Part shown: positions 44,807-52,905 of the stretch, piece by piece | How the letters are laid out: the number at the start of each line of letters is the position of its first letter | How positions within the stretch are numbered: the first letter of the stretch is position 1 | Notes under the pieces: generated by a model | Told to the model about the DNA's origin: nothing | Database searches by the model: none | Seen by the model: only the letters and a program-made list of their open reading frames with translations | Translations under genes and position numbers: made by a program | Assembly (NCBI RefSeq): GCF_029667115.1 | Contig: NZ_JARUIU010000002.1 | Location: 124,001 to 188,000, forward strand | Origin: Jeotgalibacillus sp. ET6 | GTDB taxonomy: Bacteria; Bacillota; Bacilli; Bacillales; Jeotgalibacillaceae | Direction: 5' to 3' | DNA length: 64,000 bases

Positions 44807-44822
44807 TTGTTCATATGAACAA
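44807..44822. promoter_or_regulatory. 16-bp palindrome between cdaR and gntP
   Basis: TTGTTCATATGAACAA is a perfect palindrome just beyond the cdaR stop and upstream of the gntP promoter region. It is a candidate CdaR operator or the dyad of a terminator; there is no T run on the minus strand, which favours an operator. Confidence 0.5.
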
Positions 44823-44823
44823 C

Positions 44824-45966
44824 TCACTTTTCACTTGCAAAGTCATTAATAACAAGGGATAGGTACAATTCAAGTAAATCCTGATAGTTTCTAGGATCCT
44901 TGCCTGTGATTTCTTTAATCCTTTCTAAACGATACTGGAGAGAATTTCGATGAATGAATAATTTATTCGCTGTATTCATCGCTTTTCCATTTTCCTGAAT
45001 ATACATGTTCAGGGTCATCTGAAGGTGTCCTGACTCATCGTCTTCCTTTAACCTATGAATCAATTCAACAAATGGATTGTTTTCCATTTGGTTCGCTAAT
45101 TTACTCATGAATACATAAATAGAAAGGTCGTCGTATACAAACATATTCTTTTCTGGGGTTAACTTTTCTCCAACGGTTAGAGTGTCTTTCGCCTCGTTAA
45201 AAGATTGATCGAGCCGTTTATATGTTGAAGTATAATTTCCCATTGCTAATTTAACGGCGGGATCGATTTTAATCAGGTGTGCGAGCCACTTTTCTACCGT
45301 ACTGATGGTACGTTCCTTTTCCCACCGGTCATACTTCATGGATACTGCTTTAACAATCACAATTTCTCCGGTATAAGTGGTAACAGCGAGGTCGTCTGAT
45401 TCAAGGAGATGGTTGATCATTCGCTCTAATTTCTGTTTTCGATCCACCTCAAAGAATGCGCTTTTTACGACGATGATCACCCTCGGAAGCAATAAATCAA
45501 CGTGTAACGCCTTCGCCTTTTCAAAAAATAAATTTTCATCAAGCTTGTAGCCGTTAAGCAACTGATGAACAAACTCTTCTTTTATTCGTTCATCAAGCTG
45601 CAACTGCTTTTGCAAATAAGCTTGTTCAATAATCATTTCTGTTGTCATCTTTACTAATTCTCCGTACCCTCTCGTTACATCAGGGGCCCCTGTAATTCCA
45701 ACAACACCTAAGACCTCACCTTGAAAAAAAATGGGTAAATTAATTCCTTCTTTGACACCATTCCAATTCTCCGTGTCGGAAACTCCAATTTCAACTGCTT
45801 CTTTTCTTCTTAAAACGTCACTCGCTGCTTCATGCTTTGTTGAAAGGCGCTGCTGATCCCCTGAACCAATAATTTTTCCCTCTTGATCCATCACATTTAT
45901 ATTGTAAGGAAGGATCGCCATGGTTCGATCCACGATTTCCTGAGCAAGCTGTTCCGTTAAATACAT
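44824..45966 (-). CDS. cdaR: CdaR-type (sugar diacid/glycerate) transcriptional activator
   Basis: The protein (380 residues from ATG 45966; the frame also has ATG codons at 45978 and 45987) has an N-terminal diacid-recognition domain (MYLTEQLAQEIVDRTM, INVMDQEGKIIGSGD, VVGITGAPDVTRGYGEL quoted in part: GVVGITGAPDVTRGYG) and a C-terminal PucR-type HTH (FIHRNSLQYRLERI, then ITGKDPRNYQDLLELYLSL quoted in part: TGKDPRNYQDLLELYL). CdaR proteins activate glycerate, galactarate and glucarate genes. Positioned first in a cdaR-gntP-glxK cluster, it is the likely activator. AAGGATG before 45966 supports that start. Confidence 0.88.
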   Translation of the reverse strand: MYLTEQLAQEIVDRTMAILPYNINVMDQEGKIIGSGDQQRLSTKHEAASDVLRRKEAVEIGVSDTENWNGVKEGINLPIFFQGEVLGVVGITGAPDVTRGYGELVKMTTEMIIEQAYLQKQLQLDERIKEEFVHQLLNGYKLDENLFFEKAKALHVDLLLPRVIIVVKSAFFEVDRKQKLERMINHLLESDDLAVTTYTGEIVIVKAVSMKYDRWEKERTISTVEKWLAHLIKIDPAVKLAMGNYTSTYKRLDQSFNEAKDTLTVGEKLTPEKNMFVYDDLSIYVFMSKLANQMENNPFVELIHRLKEDDESGHLQMTLNMYIQENGKAMNTANKLFIHRNSLQYRLERIKEITGKDPRNYQDLLELYLSLVINDFASEK

Positions 45967-46099
45967 TTTTATGGTCATCCTTTTCATCTGGTTTCTTTGA
46001 AGTCTACCCTAAATCGGGACGAAGGGACAGGTTCCAGAACTCTATTGCAAAAGGCATGCTAAATTAGGTTTGTCTTCAAAGGAAAGTTAGGTTTATAAG

Positions 46100-46205
46100 T
46101 TCTACCTTAAAGGTGCCTATCAGAATGGGTGATCAACCACTATTGTCTTTATAAGTCTAAGAGATTTCCAACAAAAATGATGATCAAATCGAATACAAGC
46201 TTACC
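46100..46205 (+). pseudogene. Methyltransferase remnant (internal deletion, C-terminus only)
   Basis: AGGTGCCTATCAGAATG (46105-46121 region) matches AGGTGCGTATCAGAATG in the methyltransferase gene at 61355, and the next bases code for YCLYKSKRFPTKMMIKS, close to YSLYKARRFPTTMIIKS at its C-terminus. About 165 bp between the two segments are missing and the stop has been lost. It is a decayed cassette end at the left edge of the repeat-linked region. Confidence 0.75.
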
Positions 46206-46231
46206 ACTTGAAGGTGATTTTTTCTGTCATG

Positions 46232-46253
46232 AAAGGAAATTAATGTTAAAATA
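46232..46253 (+). repeat. Junction element, copy 1
   Basis: AAAGGAAATTAATGTTAAA followed by ATA. Upstream is a terminator-like hairpin (TTACC/GGTGA, six T) and CTGTCA 17 bp before TAAAAT; TGT-TAAAAT looks like an extended -10. It follows the methyltransferase remnant and precedes the NUDIX gene at 46350. Confidence 0.8.
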
Positions 46254-46349
46254 TATCAGAGAAAGTTTTGGGATTAATATCTGTAGTGAATTGTACCAGG
46301 AGATTCTTGACTGTGCGAAAAGACAAAGGTGAATTTTAGGAGGGAGTCG

Positions 46350-46937
46350 ATGGTCATTCCAAATAATGTACGAACATCTGGTGCGTATGTATTGTATAAC
46401 GGACTATTCATATTTCAAGTGGGCCCAACGAAAAAAGGGGACAGACTTGGTGTTGTCAGATTAGGAGGACACCGGGAAAACAATGAAACCGCTTGGGAAA
46501 CGGCAAAACGTGAAGTGTTTGAAGAAGCGCAAATAAACATTCATCTCATTGATTCAACTGTCACATTTTATCTAGCTGAATGGGGAGAGGAACCTGAAAA
46601 AGTTATAGGGGATGAAGCCGTTTCTCCAATTTTGATTAAAGGAAATGAAGAATCTTCCTACACAGTCATGTACCTTGCCACTACAGAATCCTTGCCGACT
46701 CCCTCAGGTGAATCAAAAGGATTAGTCATGCTTTCTCCAGCGGAAGTGCAGCTTATTTGCAGCAAGAAATTATCTTTATATGATTATCAGAAATCAGGAG
46801 GGACTTATATTCTTAAATCAGAATTCGATATGACACTACTCTTACAGCCATTTCCTCAATTACAGTTCCTATCTCGGTTGCTAAACGAAGAAGCTGCACT
46901 GATGCAGCGATTTATTGATAGATCTTTGATCAAGTAA
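46350..46937 (+). CDS. NUDIX hydrolase (195 aa)
   Basis: The Nudix box is GGHRENNE then REVFEEAQI (about residues 42-64); the last conserved Gly is Gln, so activity is likely but not certain. The C-terminal 100 residues form an extra domain. The ATG at 46350 follows AGGAGGGAGTCG; the frame runs to 46329. It is the first intact gene after the repeat element copy 1. A terminator at 47005 follows. Confidence 0.8.
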   Translation: MVIPNNVRTSGAYVLYNGLFIFQVGPTKKGDRLGVVRLGGHRENNETAWETAKREVFEEAQINIHLIDSTVTFYLAEWGEEPEKVIGDEAVSPILIKGNEESSYTVMYLATTESLPTPSGESKGLVMLSPAEVQLICSKKLSLYDYQKSGGTYILKSEFDMTLLLQPFPQLQFLSRLLNEEAALMQRFIDRSLIK

Positions 46938-47004
46938 AGAGTCGTATCTACTTTAAATTCAAATAGCAGCTTTAGTTATTAAATGACAGATTAACAGAAA
47001 AAAA

Positions 47005-47035
47005 CAGAGCAAACGTAAAGCAACTCTGTTTTATA
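47005..47035. terminator. Terminator between convergent genes
   Basis: AAACAGAG pairs with CTCTGTTT, with A and T flanks, so it can serve the NUDIX gene (plus) and the YcxB gene (minus). Confidence 0.8.
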
Positions 47036-47055
47036 TTTTTAAGAAATGAAGTGTA

Positions 47056-47604
47056 TTAAAACTTTATTCTATTCCTACTCAAGTTTTCTCTAATTAGCTT
47101 TCTGAATACCCTCATTTCTGCCTCAGATTTAAAGAATCTTTTGGGCAGCACCATCGCTTTGCCTCTCGATACATACAGTCTGAACATGTCTTTGTTTTCA
47201 TGGGCTGTTCGAATTTGTTCCCATTCAAGATAGGCGTCAGATCTTCCTACATTCTGGTGAATCTCGCGGGAACTAATGATGTACCTCATTTCTTTTTTTA
47301 CAAGAGGGTCACTTTTAAATTCTCTCGCTGTTTTCACCCGTGTAATCATCTTCAACACGAGCATCAGGAGACCAGACAAAACAAGTGAAAATAGGGCGAA
47401 GACAATATAGCTGGGAATATTATTGAGGTCTTCCTCATTCCAACTGCTAATAACAAAGTTAAGGAAGGCAAAGACCAGGAATAACAATATAACGATATTA
47501 AGAATTTTATTCATATGGTATTGTCCATGCTTTAAAAATTCTTTCTTGGTTAGGGTGCCTTGGAGGACAAGCGTATCCTTTTCAGCTGCTGGTTCTCTTT
47601 CCAT
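47056..47604 (-). CDS. YcxB-family membrane protein
   Basis: The 182-residue protein has an N-terminal beta segment (VLQGTLTKKEFLKHG), two membrane segments (about 32-52 and 62-85) and the C-terminal YcxB domain with YLEWEQIRTAHENKDMFRLYVS (quoted: YLEWEQIRTAHE) and LPKRFFKSEAEMRVFR. It is the only minus-strand gene within the first part of the cassette-like region. AAGGAGTATG precedes the ATG. Function unknown. Confidence 0.82.
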   Translation of the reverse strand: MEREPAAEKDTLVLQGTLTKKEFLKHGQYHMNKILNIVILLFLVFAFLNFVISSWNEEDLNNIPSYIVFALFSLVLSGLLMLVLKMITRVKTAREFKSDPLVKKEMRYIISSREIHQNVGRSDAYLEWEQIRTAHENKDMFRLYVSRGKAMVLPKRFFKSEAEMRVFRKLIRENLSRNRIKF

Positions 47605-47808
47605 ATCGAAATCATACTCCTTTCTGAATCAATCTAAAGTTTAACATACATTTCAAGGCCTTTTTCCACGTGTAAAGGTAAATCTTTAGTAAGATTAAAT
47701 ATTCTGCGATTTAGGAGCATCTTAAGAACAAACAGTCTCCTTTTTCAATAAAAAGGGGAGGGGAATAACAACAGGAATATCAGATTCTTTTTGTAGGAGG
47801 GAAATGGA

Positions 47809-48240
47809 ATGGAAATTAGAGTAGCTACGATAAATGACATTCCTGAATTGGTTGTTTTAATGGATCAACTTGGTTATCCGACCTCTTTCAATAAAATGGA
47901 AAGTAGATTTAATGCTATATTATCCGATGCAACCTATCAAACTTTAGTTGCCGATTTTGAAGGGAATGTTGTTGGGATGGCAGGATTAAGGACTAATCTT
48001 TCTTATGAATATGATGATACTTATGTTCAAATTGTAGCCTTTGTGATCGATTCAAATTATCGAAGAAAAGGGATAGGAGAAAAACTAATACAAAGGGCGG
48101 AAAAATGGGCAAAGGAGCAGGGAGCTATTGCAATCGGATTGAATAGTGGCAATAGAGAAGAACGAAAAGGTGCCCATCAATTTTATATAGAAATGGGTTA
48201 TAAGAATAAAAGTATTGGATTTTCTAAGGACCTTGTTTAG
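47809..48240 (+). CDS. GNAT N-acetyltransferase (143 aa)
   Basis: A compact GNAT enzyme with NDIPELVVLMDQLGYP at the start, the acetyl-CoA loop YRRKGIGEKLIQRAE (about residues 84-98) and motif B HQFYIEMGYKNK. The spacing and the N-terminal LMDQLGYP are typical of the YycN/PhnO-like small GNATs. AGGAGGGAAATGGA precedes the ATG. After its stop there is TTAACGGTTGCG (48242-48253), the shared gene-end motif. Confidence 0.88.
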   Translation: MEIRVATINDIPELVVLMDQLGYPTSFNKMESRFNAILSDATYQTLVADFEGNVVGMAGLRTNLSYEYDDTYVQIVAFVIDSNYRRKGIGEKLIQRAEKWAKEQGAIAIGLNSGNREERKGAHQFYIEMGYKNKSIGFSKDLV

Positions 48241-48308
48241 ATTAACGGTTGCGAATACTCAGTAAGGTAAACGCTAGTATAACAAATAAATTTATATGCG
48301 GGTGTAAT

Positions 48309-48764
48309 ATGGCTGAATATATCAAAGAAATAAGAGAACTTATTGGTAACAGACCTTTTATCTTAGTCGGCTCTACTATTGTAGTTATGAAAGATAAAAA
48401 AGAGATATTATTTCAACTGCGTTCTGATACAGAAGAATGGGGATTACCAGGTGGAGCAATGGAGATTGGTGAAACATTAGAGCAAGCAGCTGAACGTGAA
48501 CTTTATGAGGAAACAGGTTTAAAGGCAATAAATTTAGAATTTGTAGATGTTATTTCGGGGAAAGACCTTTATTTTAAATACCCTAGTGGGGATGAGGTTT
48601 ACAATGTAATTAGCATTTATACGACGGAAGCAGTTAGTGGGGAATTAGCTATGAATGATGGTGAAAGTTTGGAGCTGAAATACTTTTCGTTAAATAGCCT
48701 GCCGTCACGAATGGATGAAAGGGCAAAGATCATTATAGAAAAATATTTTTTATCACTATCGTGA
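48309..48764 (+). CDS. NUDIX hydrolase (151 aa)
   Basis: The Nudix box is GGAMEIGE then RELYEETGL (complete). The N-terminus AEYIKEIRELIGNRPFILVG is close to that of the NUDIX gene at 29589, so they are same-subfamily enzymes. The frame opens at 48249, but the ATG at 48309 gives the family length; GCGGGTG is a weak ribosome binding site. Its TGA is part of the terminator stem that begins the junction module at 48764. Confidence 0.86.
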   Translation: MAEYIKEIRELIGNRPFILVGSTIVVMKDKKEILFQLRSDTEEWGLPGGAMEIGETLEQAAERELYEETGLKAINLEFVDVISGKDLYFKYPSGDEVYNVISIYTTEAVSGELAMNDGESLELKYFSLNSLPSRMDERAKIIIEKYFLSLS

Positions 48765-48826
48765 GTACCCCTTCAATAAGGAGTGCTATTTTTCACCCGC
48801 GAAAAGGAAATTAATGTTAAAATAAA
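48764..48826 (+). repeat. Junction module, copy 2 (hairpin plus element)
   Basis: Hairpin AGTACCCCTT (48764-48773), loop CAAT, AAGGAGTGCT (48778-48787), then T-rich, then AAAGGAAATTAATGTTAAA (48803-48821) and ATAAA. TG-T-TAAAAT is an extended -10-like sequence at 48815-48823. It joins the NUDIX gene to the unrelated gene at 48873. Confidence 0.82.
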
Positions 48827-48872
48827 AAAGCAGCTAGGTAACTTTCAAGACTGGAGAGAGCGGGTGGTTTAA

Positions 48873-49169
48873 TTGTTTAAGTCAGTAGTATTCTTGGTAC
48901 ACGGATTGATATTCATATTGGTAGCTCTTGTCGGTATAGCTCCAATATTTAGCATTGCTGCACCAGATCCAGGAAGAGACCCCATTTATAATTGGGTTTG
49001 GGGTTCAATGATTGGATTTTTTATAATTCTTGTTTGGGTATCTGCTTTTGTACAGTTAAGGATAAAAAAAGTTAAGGTATTTTTAATATCCGTAATAGGC
49101 CTGATTGCTTTTTTTATTCTCACTTACCAATTCATATACCCTCTCGTTTTAGATTTGTTTTTAGAATGA
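48873..49169 (+). CDS. Small membrane protein (98 aa)
   Basis: Three hydrophobic segments (about 4-28, 44-62 and 68-94) and a short basic loop RIKKVKV. The start is TTG at 48873 behind GCGGGTGG. Directly downstream of junction module copy 2. No family recognised. Confidence 0.65.
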   Translation: MFKSVVFLVHGLIFILVALVGIAPIFSIAAPDPGRDPIYNWVWGSMIGFFIILVWVSAFVQLRIKKVKVFLISVIGLIAFFILTYQFIYPLVLDLFLE

Positions 49170-49183
49170 GCAAGCTAACTAAT

Positions 49184-49230
49184 GGTTAATTAACGGGTGC
49201 GTTGGTCCAGGAAGGATTAACCGCCTTTTT
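49184..49230 (+). terminator. Terminator with the TTAACGGGTGCGTT gene-end motif
   Basis: GGTTAAT (49184-49190) pairs with ATTAACC (49216-49222), followed by GCC and a T run. Inside the loop is TTAACGGGTGCGTT (49190-49203), the recurrent gene-end sequence. The 110 bp after it to the next start shows nothing else. Confidence 0.7.
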
Positions 49231-49341
49231 TGTTGAAGTTCTTAATTAAAGAAACGGGGTATGGTTACCAATTTTTGGGTATTAGATGTGTTGGTTGAGA
49301 GAGGAATTATTCTAGCAGTTTAAAAATGAGGGGTAAAAGTA

Positions 49342-49848
49342 GTGAATGAATTTTATAAGGCGTTAACATATGTAAATAAAAATTATTATGAACCAAATCA
49401 TTTCATTATAAAAGCTAGCCAAGAAGAAGCTCAAAATTCAGATTATGGGGCGGGTATATTTCAACTGAATTCGAAATCCGTCAGATTTAGAGTCGCTAAG
49501 ATAACACCTAATAAGATAGGACAGTTTGTTGCTTTTTGGGAAAAAGATAGGAATCAAAAAAACCAAGCCTTTTCATATGAAGAGGCTACTGACTTAATGG
49601 TTATCAATACCTTTACTAAAGAAAATCATTTAGGACAATTCGTTTTTCCGAAACAAGTTCTTCTAAAACAAAATATACTTAAAACAGCCACTGCAAAAGG
49701 AAAAATGGCAATTAGAGTATACCCTGGATGGGAAAAACCCACGAGCAAACAGGCTATTAAAACACAGAAATGGCAATTAGAATACTTTGTTGATTTAAGT
49801 CTATCGCACCATTCACCAATACAAGAACTATTAAAGCTATATTATTAA
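49342..49848 (+). CDS. MepB-family protein
   Basis: The 168-residue protein matches the MepB family: NHFIIKASQEEAQNSDYGAGIF near the start (quoted: EAQNSDYGAGIFQLN), then RVAKITPNKIGQFVAFWEKD (quoted: TPNKIGQFVAFWEKD), FPKQVLLKQNI and KGKMAIRVYPGWE. MepB is named from its place in the mepRAB operon of Staphylococcus aureus; its function is not known. Start GTG at 49342 after GAGGGGTAAAAGTA. In the cassette-like run. Confidence 0.85.
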   Translation: MNEFYKALTYVNKNYYEPNHFIIKASQEEAQNSDYGAGIFQLNSKSVRFRVAKITPNKIGQFVAFWEKDRNQKNQAFSYEEATDLMVINTFTKENHLGQFVFPKQVLLKQNILKTATAKGKMAIRVYPGWEKPTSKQAIKTQKWQLEYFVDLSLSHHSPIQELLKLYY

Positions 49849-49872
49849 TGGTTTGTGATAAGTTGCCTTAAA

Positions 49873-49942
49873 TTAACGGGTGCGTTTCTTTAAATAATAA
49901 ACGCTTCTTTATGTAAACGGAAAGGAAATTAATGTTAAACTA
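49873..49942 (+). repeat. Junction module, copy 3 (gene-end motif, hairpin, element)
   Basis: TTAACGGGTGCGTT (49873-49887 region), hairpin GCGTTT/AAACGC (49882-49887 and 49899-49904) followed by TTCTTT, then AAAGGAAATTAATGTTAAA (49921-49939) and CTA. Here both repeat families occur together, linking the MepB gene to the Clp_N-GNAT gene. Confidence 0.82.
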
Positions 49943-50006
49943 ATGTGACAGTTTAGTTTGCATAGTAAGTCTTTACGGGGGGACTTTCAAAAGGGAGGAA
50001 TGGGTT

Positions 50007-50876
50007 TTGAAATATACAGAACGTTCCTTAAGAATAATAAATAATGCAGAGAAAGTTGCTGGACAAACAACCGAAATTGTACTTCCTATACATTTGTTAA
50101 TGGGAGCCTTGTTGGAAAGAACAGGGGTATGTGCAGAGCTGCTCATCAATTTTCCTACTCTATATGAATCGCTTTATAACCAAATTAATAAAAAGGGGTA
50201 TGGTGTTCGAGAAGAGAGAATGAATTATTCACCATTTACAACTGTTATATCCAATTCCACGAAACAGGTTTTAATGTCCGCACAAAAAAGGATGGAACGT
50301 TTTAAACAGGTTTATGTGAATGAAGGGCTAATAATAAATGCACTATTTGAGTTGAATGATCCTCTGACTACTTCCATTACAAGGGGATTAGATATAAAAC
50401 GAATTTTGGAAATTGCATCTTATCCTAGAGATTTAATAGTCCCTTTAAAAGACTACTCACTACCAGAAATAAAGAATAGGGGATTCATTGTGAGAAGGGC
50501 AGAAAGTAAGGACTTTGTATCACTGAAAAACTTCGTATATAAAGAATATGGTGATGGATGGATAATATCTATTGAAAATGGGATTTCAAAAGGGAAAATA
50601 CCGATTTATATTGCGGAGAAAGACGGAGAAATTCTTGGATTTGCTTGCTTTGATGTAGTAAGGAATAAAAAAGGAATATTCGGTCCTATGGGTACCTCTA
50701 TTACAAATAGAATACAAGGAATCGGGAACGCCCTTCTTCATTATTGCCTTAAGGAAATGAAGGAATTCGGTTACGAATATGCTATTATCGGGGAGGCTGG
50801 TCCTATCGAGTTTTATGAGAAGACGTGTAATGCCGTTATTATTCCAAAACCACTGATTGTGAAGAAATGTACTTAA
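50007..50876 (+). CDS. Clp N-terminal domain fused to a GNAT acetyltransferase
   Basis: The 289-residue protein has an N-terminal Clp_N-like double repeat (residues 1-140: YTERSLRIINNAEKVA, PIHLLMGALLE, then TVISNSTKQVLMSAQKRME and VNEGLIINALFE) as in ClpC/ClpA, and a C-terminal GNAT domain (about 160-289: FIVRRAESKDFVSLKNFV, GPMGTSITNRIQGIGNALL, AIIGEAGPIEFYEKTC). Clp_N normally binds adaptor proteins or substrates, so this could bring acetylation to ClpC partners or mimic them. Start TTG at 50007 after AAGGGAGGAATGGG. Fused layout supported directly by the sequence; role inferred. Confidence 0.82.
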   Translation: MKYTERSLRIINNAEKVAGQTTEIVLPIHLLMGALLERTGVCAELLINFPTLYESLYNQINKKGYGVREERMNYSPFTTVISNSTKQVLMSAQKRMERFKQVYVNEGLIINALFELNDPLTTSITRGLDIKRILEIASYPRDLIVPLKDYSLPEIKNRGFIVRRAESKDFVSLKNFVYKEYGDGWIISIENGISKGKIPIYIAEKDGEILGFACFDVVRNKKGIFGPMGTSITNRIQGIGNALLHYCLKEMKEFGYEYAIIGEAGPIEFYEKTCNAVIIPKPLIVKKCT

Positions 50877-50940
50877 ACTATAGGGAGCGATTGCTCAACA
50901 AGAGTAGCTGCTTCTTTCGCTAAAGGGGCATTAGTTCAAT
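50872..50940 (+). repeat. Gene-end repeat of about 68 bp, copy 1
   Basis: Starting at the stop of the Clp_N-GNAT gene: ACTATAGGGAGCGATTG, CTGCTTC and TTAGTTCAAT in order. It contains a 9-bp hairpin TGCTTCTTT-CGCT-AAAGGGGCA (50909-50930, with two G-T pairs). The same sequence, partly changed, is found at 52906-52972. Confidence 0.75.
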
Positions 50941-51044
50941 AATAAAATAAGGGAACTTGTCTCAAAGTATTAAGTAACAAAGTTATACATAAGCTCAATA
51001 ACCCATATGAGGAAGTGGCTTTTCTTAGTAGAGGAGATATAGAA

Positions 51045-51572
51045 GTGATTGAATTACGAGAGATAACCAGGGATAACATAGATGAGGTAATAGCTCTTGA
51101 AGTTGCAGAAAACCAGAAAGAATTCATATTAGAAACTACTAACCTCAGATGCTTTGCAGACGCTCATACGTTGAACGCAGATGGTATACCAGCGAACCCA
51201 CTAGCCATCTATGCTGATGATACTATGGTTGGTTTCTTGATGTATATTTACGATACGATGGATCATGAATCATTTGAAAATGAAGTTTTTTATGGCAAGA
51301 AGAGTTATTTCATTTGGCATAATATGATTGATAAAAGCTATCAAGGAAAAAGATATGGCAAGCTTGCCTTCGAAAAAATGCTGATGGATATTGAATTTAT
51401 GCCAAATGGGAAAGCAGAATATGTAGCCCTCTTTTATCATACAAGCAATGTCATAGCTAAAACACTATACGCTTCATTTGGTTTCGTAGATACAGGAATT
51501 ATTCAGGATAATTCGATATTGGCGATTAAAAATATAGATGGGAAATCAACAGAATCCTTAGTGGAAGAATAG
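51045..51572 (+). CDS. GNAT acetyltransferase, BltD/spermidine-acetyltransferase-like
   Basis: The 175-residue protein starts IELREITRDNIDEVIALEV, the hallmark of the BltD/SpeG-like polyamine acetyltransferase branch, with YQGKRYGKLAFEKML as acetyl-CoA loop (about residues 98-112) and NVIAKTLYASFGFVDTG as motif B. It probably acetylates polyamines or a related amine. The frame opens at 51015; the GTG at 51045 has AGAGGAGATATAGAA before it. Confidence 0.83.
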   Translation: MIELREITRDNIDEVIALEVAENQKEFILETTNLRCFADAHTLNADGIPANPLAIYADDTMVGFLMYIYDTMDHESFENEVFYGKKSYFIWHNMIDKSYQGKRYGKLAFEKMLMDIEFMPNGKAEYVALFYHTSNVIAKTLYASFGFVDTGIIQDNSILAIKNIDGKSTESLVEE

Positions 51573-51741
51573 GAGCTTAAGGGGATAAATGTAAAATACC
51601 AACTTCTTGACCAATAATAAATACAAATATCCAGAAGAAAAATCCTATTTTGTTAACTCTATCTTAGCAAGTATATAATATTTATACCTGAATCGGGCGA
51701 TTGTTTACTAAGCGTCCTTGTTCTTCTTAAACTAACTGGTA

Positions 51742-51805
51742 GCATTCCTTTAATAAGGGATGCTCTTTTCTTTGTCATTAAAAAGGAAATTAATGTTAAA
51801 CTAAA
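51742..51805 (+). repeat. Junction module, copy 4 (hairpin plus element)
   Basis: Hairpin GCATTCCTT (51742-51750), loop TAAT, AAGGGATGC (51755-51763), T-rich tail, TTGTCA (51772-51777), 19 bp, and AAAGGAAATTAATGTTAAA (51782-51800) with -10-like TAAACT (51797-51802). The hairpin is nearly identical to that at 62141-62163. Confidence 0.85.
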
Positions 51806-51851
51806 GGAGAAGGTTTGGTTATTAACCGGCATTGAAAGGAAGGTGATACAT

Positions 51852-52406
51852 ATGAAAGCTGTCTTTCTAGACCGAGACGGAACGATTGGAGGTACTGGGG
51901 GAGGAATACATCCATTTGATTTTTCAGTGTATGATTTTGCACCTAAAGCTATAAAATCGCTCAATGAACTAGGAGTAAAAGTATTCCTATTTACAAACCA
52001 AACGAGAGTAGGCAGAGGGTTTTTTACAGAAGATGAGTTATTAGAAGGATTTAAAAGAATGGAAGATGAATTATCAATTCAATCTGCATTTTTAGATGGT
52101 ATATACTATTGTCCTCATAAACCGGATGATGGTTGCGAATGCCAGAAACCTAACATTGGATTATTGTTAAGGGCTAAGCAAGAACATAATCTTATACTTG
52201 AAGAATGCTACGTTGTTGGCGATACAGGCGGTTCAGATATGCTAGCTGGCTACAAAGCAGGAACGAAAAATGTATTAGTGAAAACAGGATGGGGAGAGGG
52301 GTCACTGACTAAGTACCGCACTAATTGGGAAAAGGTTGCCCCAGACTATATAGCAGATAATTTAATAGATGCAGTAAATTGGATTTCTAATGATTTAAAA
52401 CAATAA
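51852..52406 (+). CDS. HAD-IIIA phosphatase, GmhB-like
   Basis: The 184-residue phosphatase has HAD motif I FLDRDGTI (D7, D9), motif II FLFTNQT, and the zinc-binding CPHKPDDGCEC loop (C87, H89, C95, C97) of the GmhB/histidinol-phosphatase group. Motif IV is YVVGDTGGSD. GmhB dephosphorylates heptose bisphosphate; here no heptose cluster is near, so the substrate is open. Start ATG 51852 after AAGGAAGGTGA. Downstream of junction module copy 4. Confidence 0.87.
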   Translation: MKAVFLDRDGTIGGTGGGIHPFDFSVYDFAPKAIKSLNELGVKVFLFTNQTRVGRGFFTEDELLEGFKRMEDELSIQSAFLDGIYYCPHKPDDGCECQKPNIGLLLRAKQEHNLILEECYVVGDTGGSDMLAGYKAGTKNVLVKTGWGEGSLTKYRTNWEKVAPDYIADNLIDAVNWISNDLKQ

Positions 52407-52534
52407 TGTAGAACAGAAGAGTTATAAAAGTAACAGATGCGTTAATTCAGAAGGGTAGTTAAATAGTGATTTATGCAGTAATAATTTGGTGAGATGATTA
52501 TTACTTATGAGTAAAGAAAGAGAGAAGGGTTAAT

Positions 52535-52879
52535 ATGAATATAGAGTGCACAAGATTTCGAGTAAGACAAGGGAAAACAGAGATAGTAAATGAATGGTTA
52601 AACTTCTTAAATGAAAATATGGAGGATGTATTAGTGACTCTTGAAGGCGAGAAAATGTACGTAGAAACCATTTTCCGAGAATTTTTAAATGGAGAAGAGT
52701 ATTTGTATTGGTACTCTGTTCAAGGGACAGGCGGAAATTAGGTAAATGAGTCAGAACATTGGATTGATAAAAAACATCTTTCATATTGGAATGAATGTAT
52801 TGATGAAACATATAGACCAGTTGATTTACAAACTGAAGTAGTAATGATTCCTAAGAAAGTTAGAGATTCAATGGTGTAA
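52535..52879 (+). pseudogene. DUF6176-like protein split by an in-frame TAG
   Basis: The first part (52535-52741, 68 residues, NIECTRFRVRQGKTEIVNEWL, YLYWYSVQGTGGN) ends at TAG 52739-52741. The same frame continues without shift for 45 codons (VNESEHWIDKKHLSYWNECIDE, quoted: ESEHWIDKKHLSYWNECI) to TAA 52877-52879. The joined 114-residue chain looks like the DUF6176 family, so a single nonsense mutation is the best explanation. AGAGAAGGG precedes the ATG. Confidence 0.75.
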
Positions 52880-52905
52880 AAGAGTGTCTGATTATTGGAT
52901 TCTTC

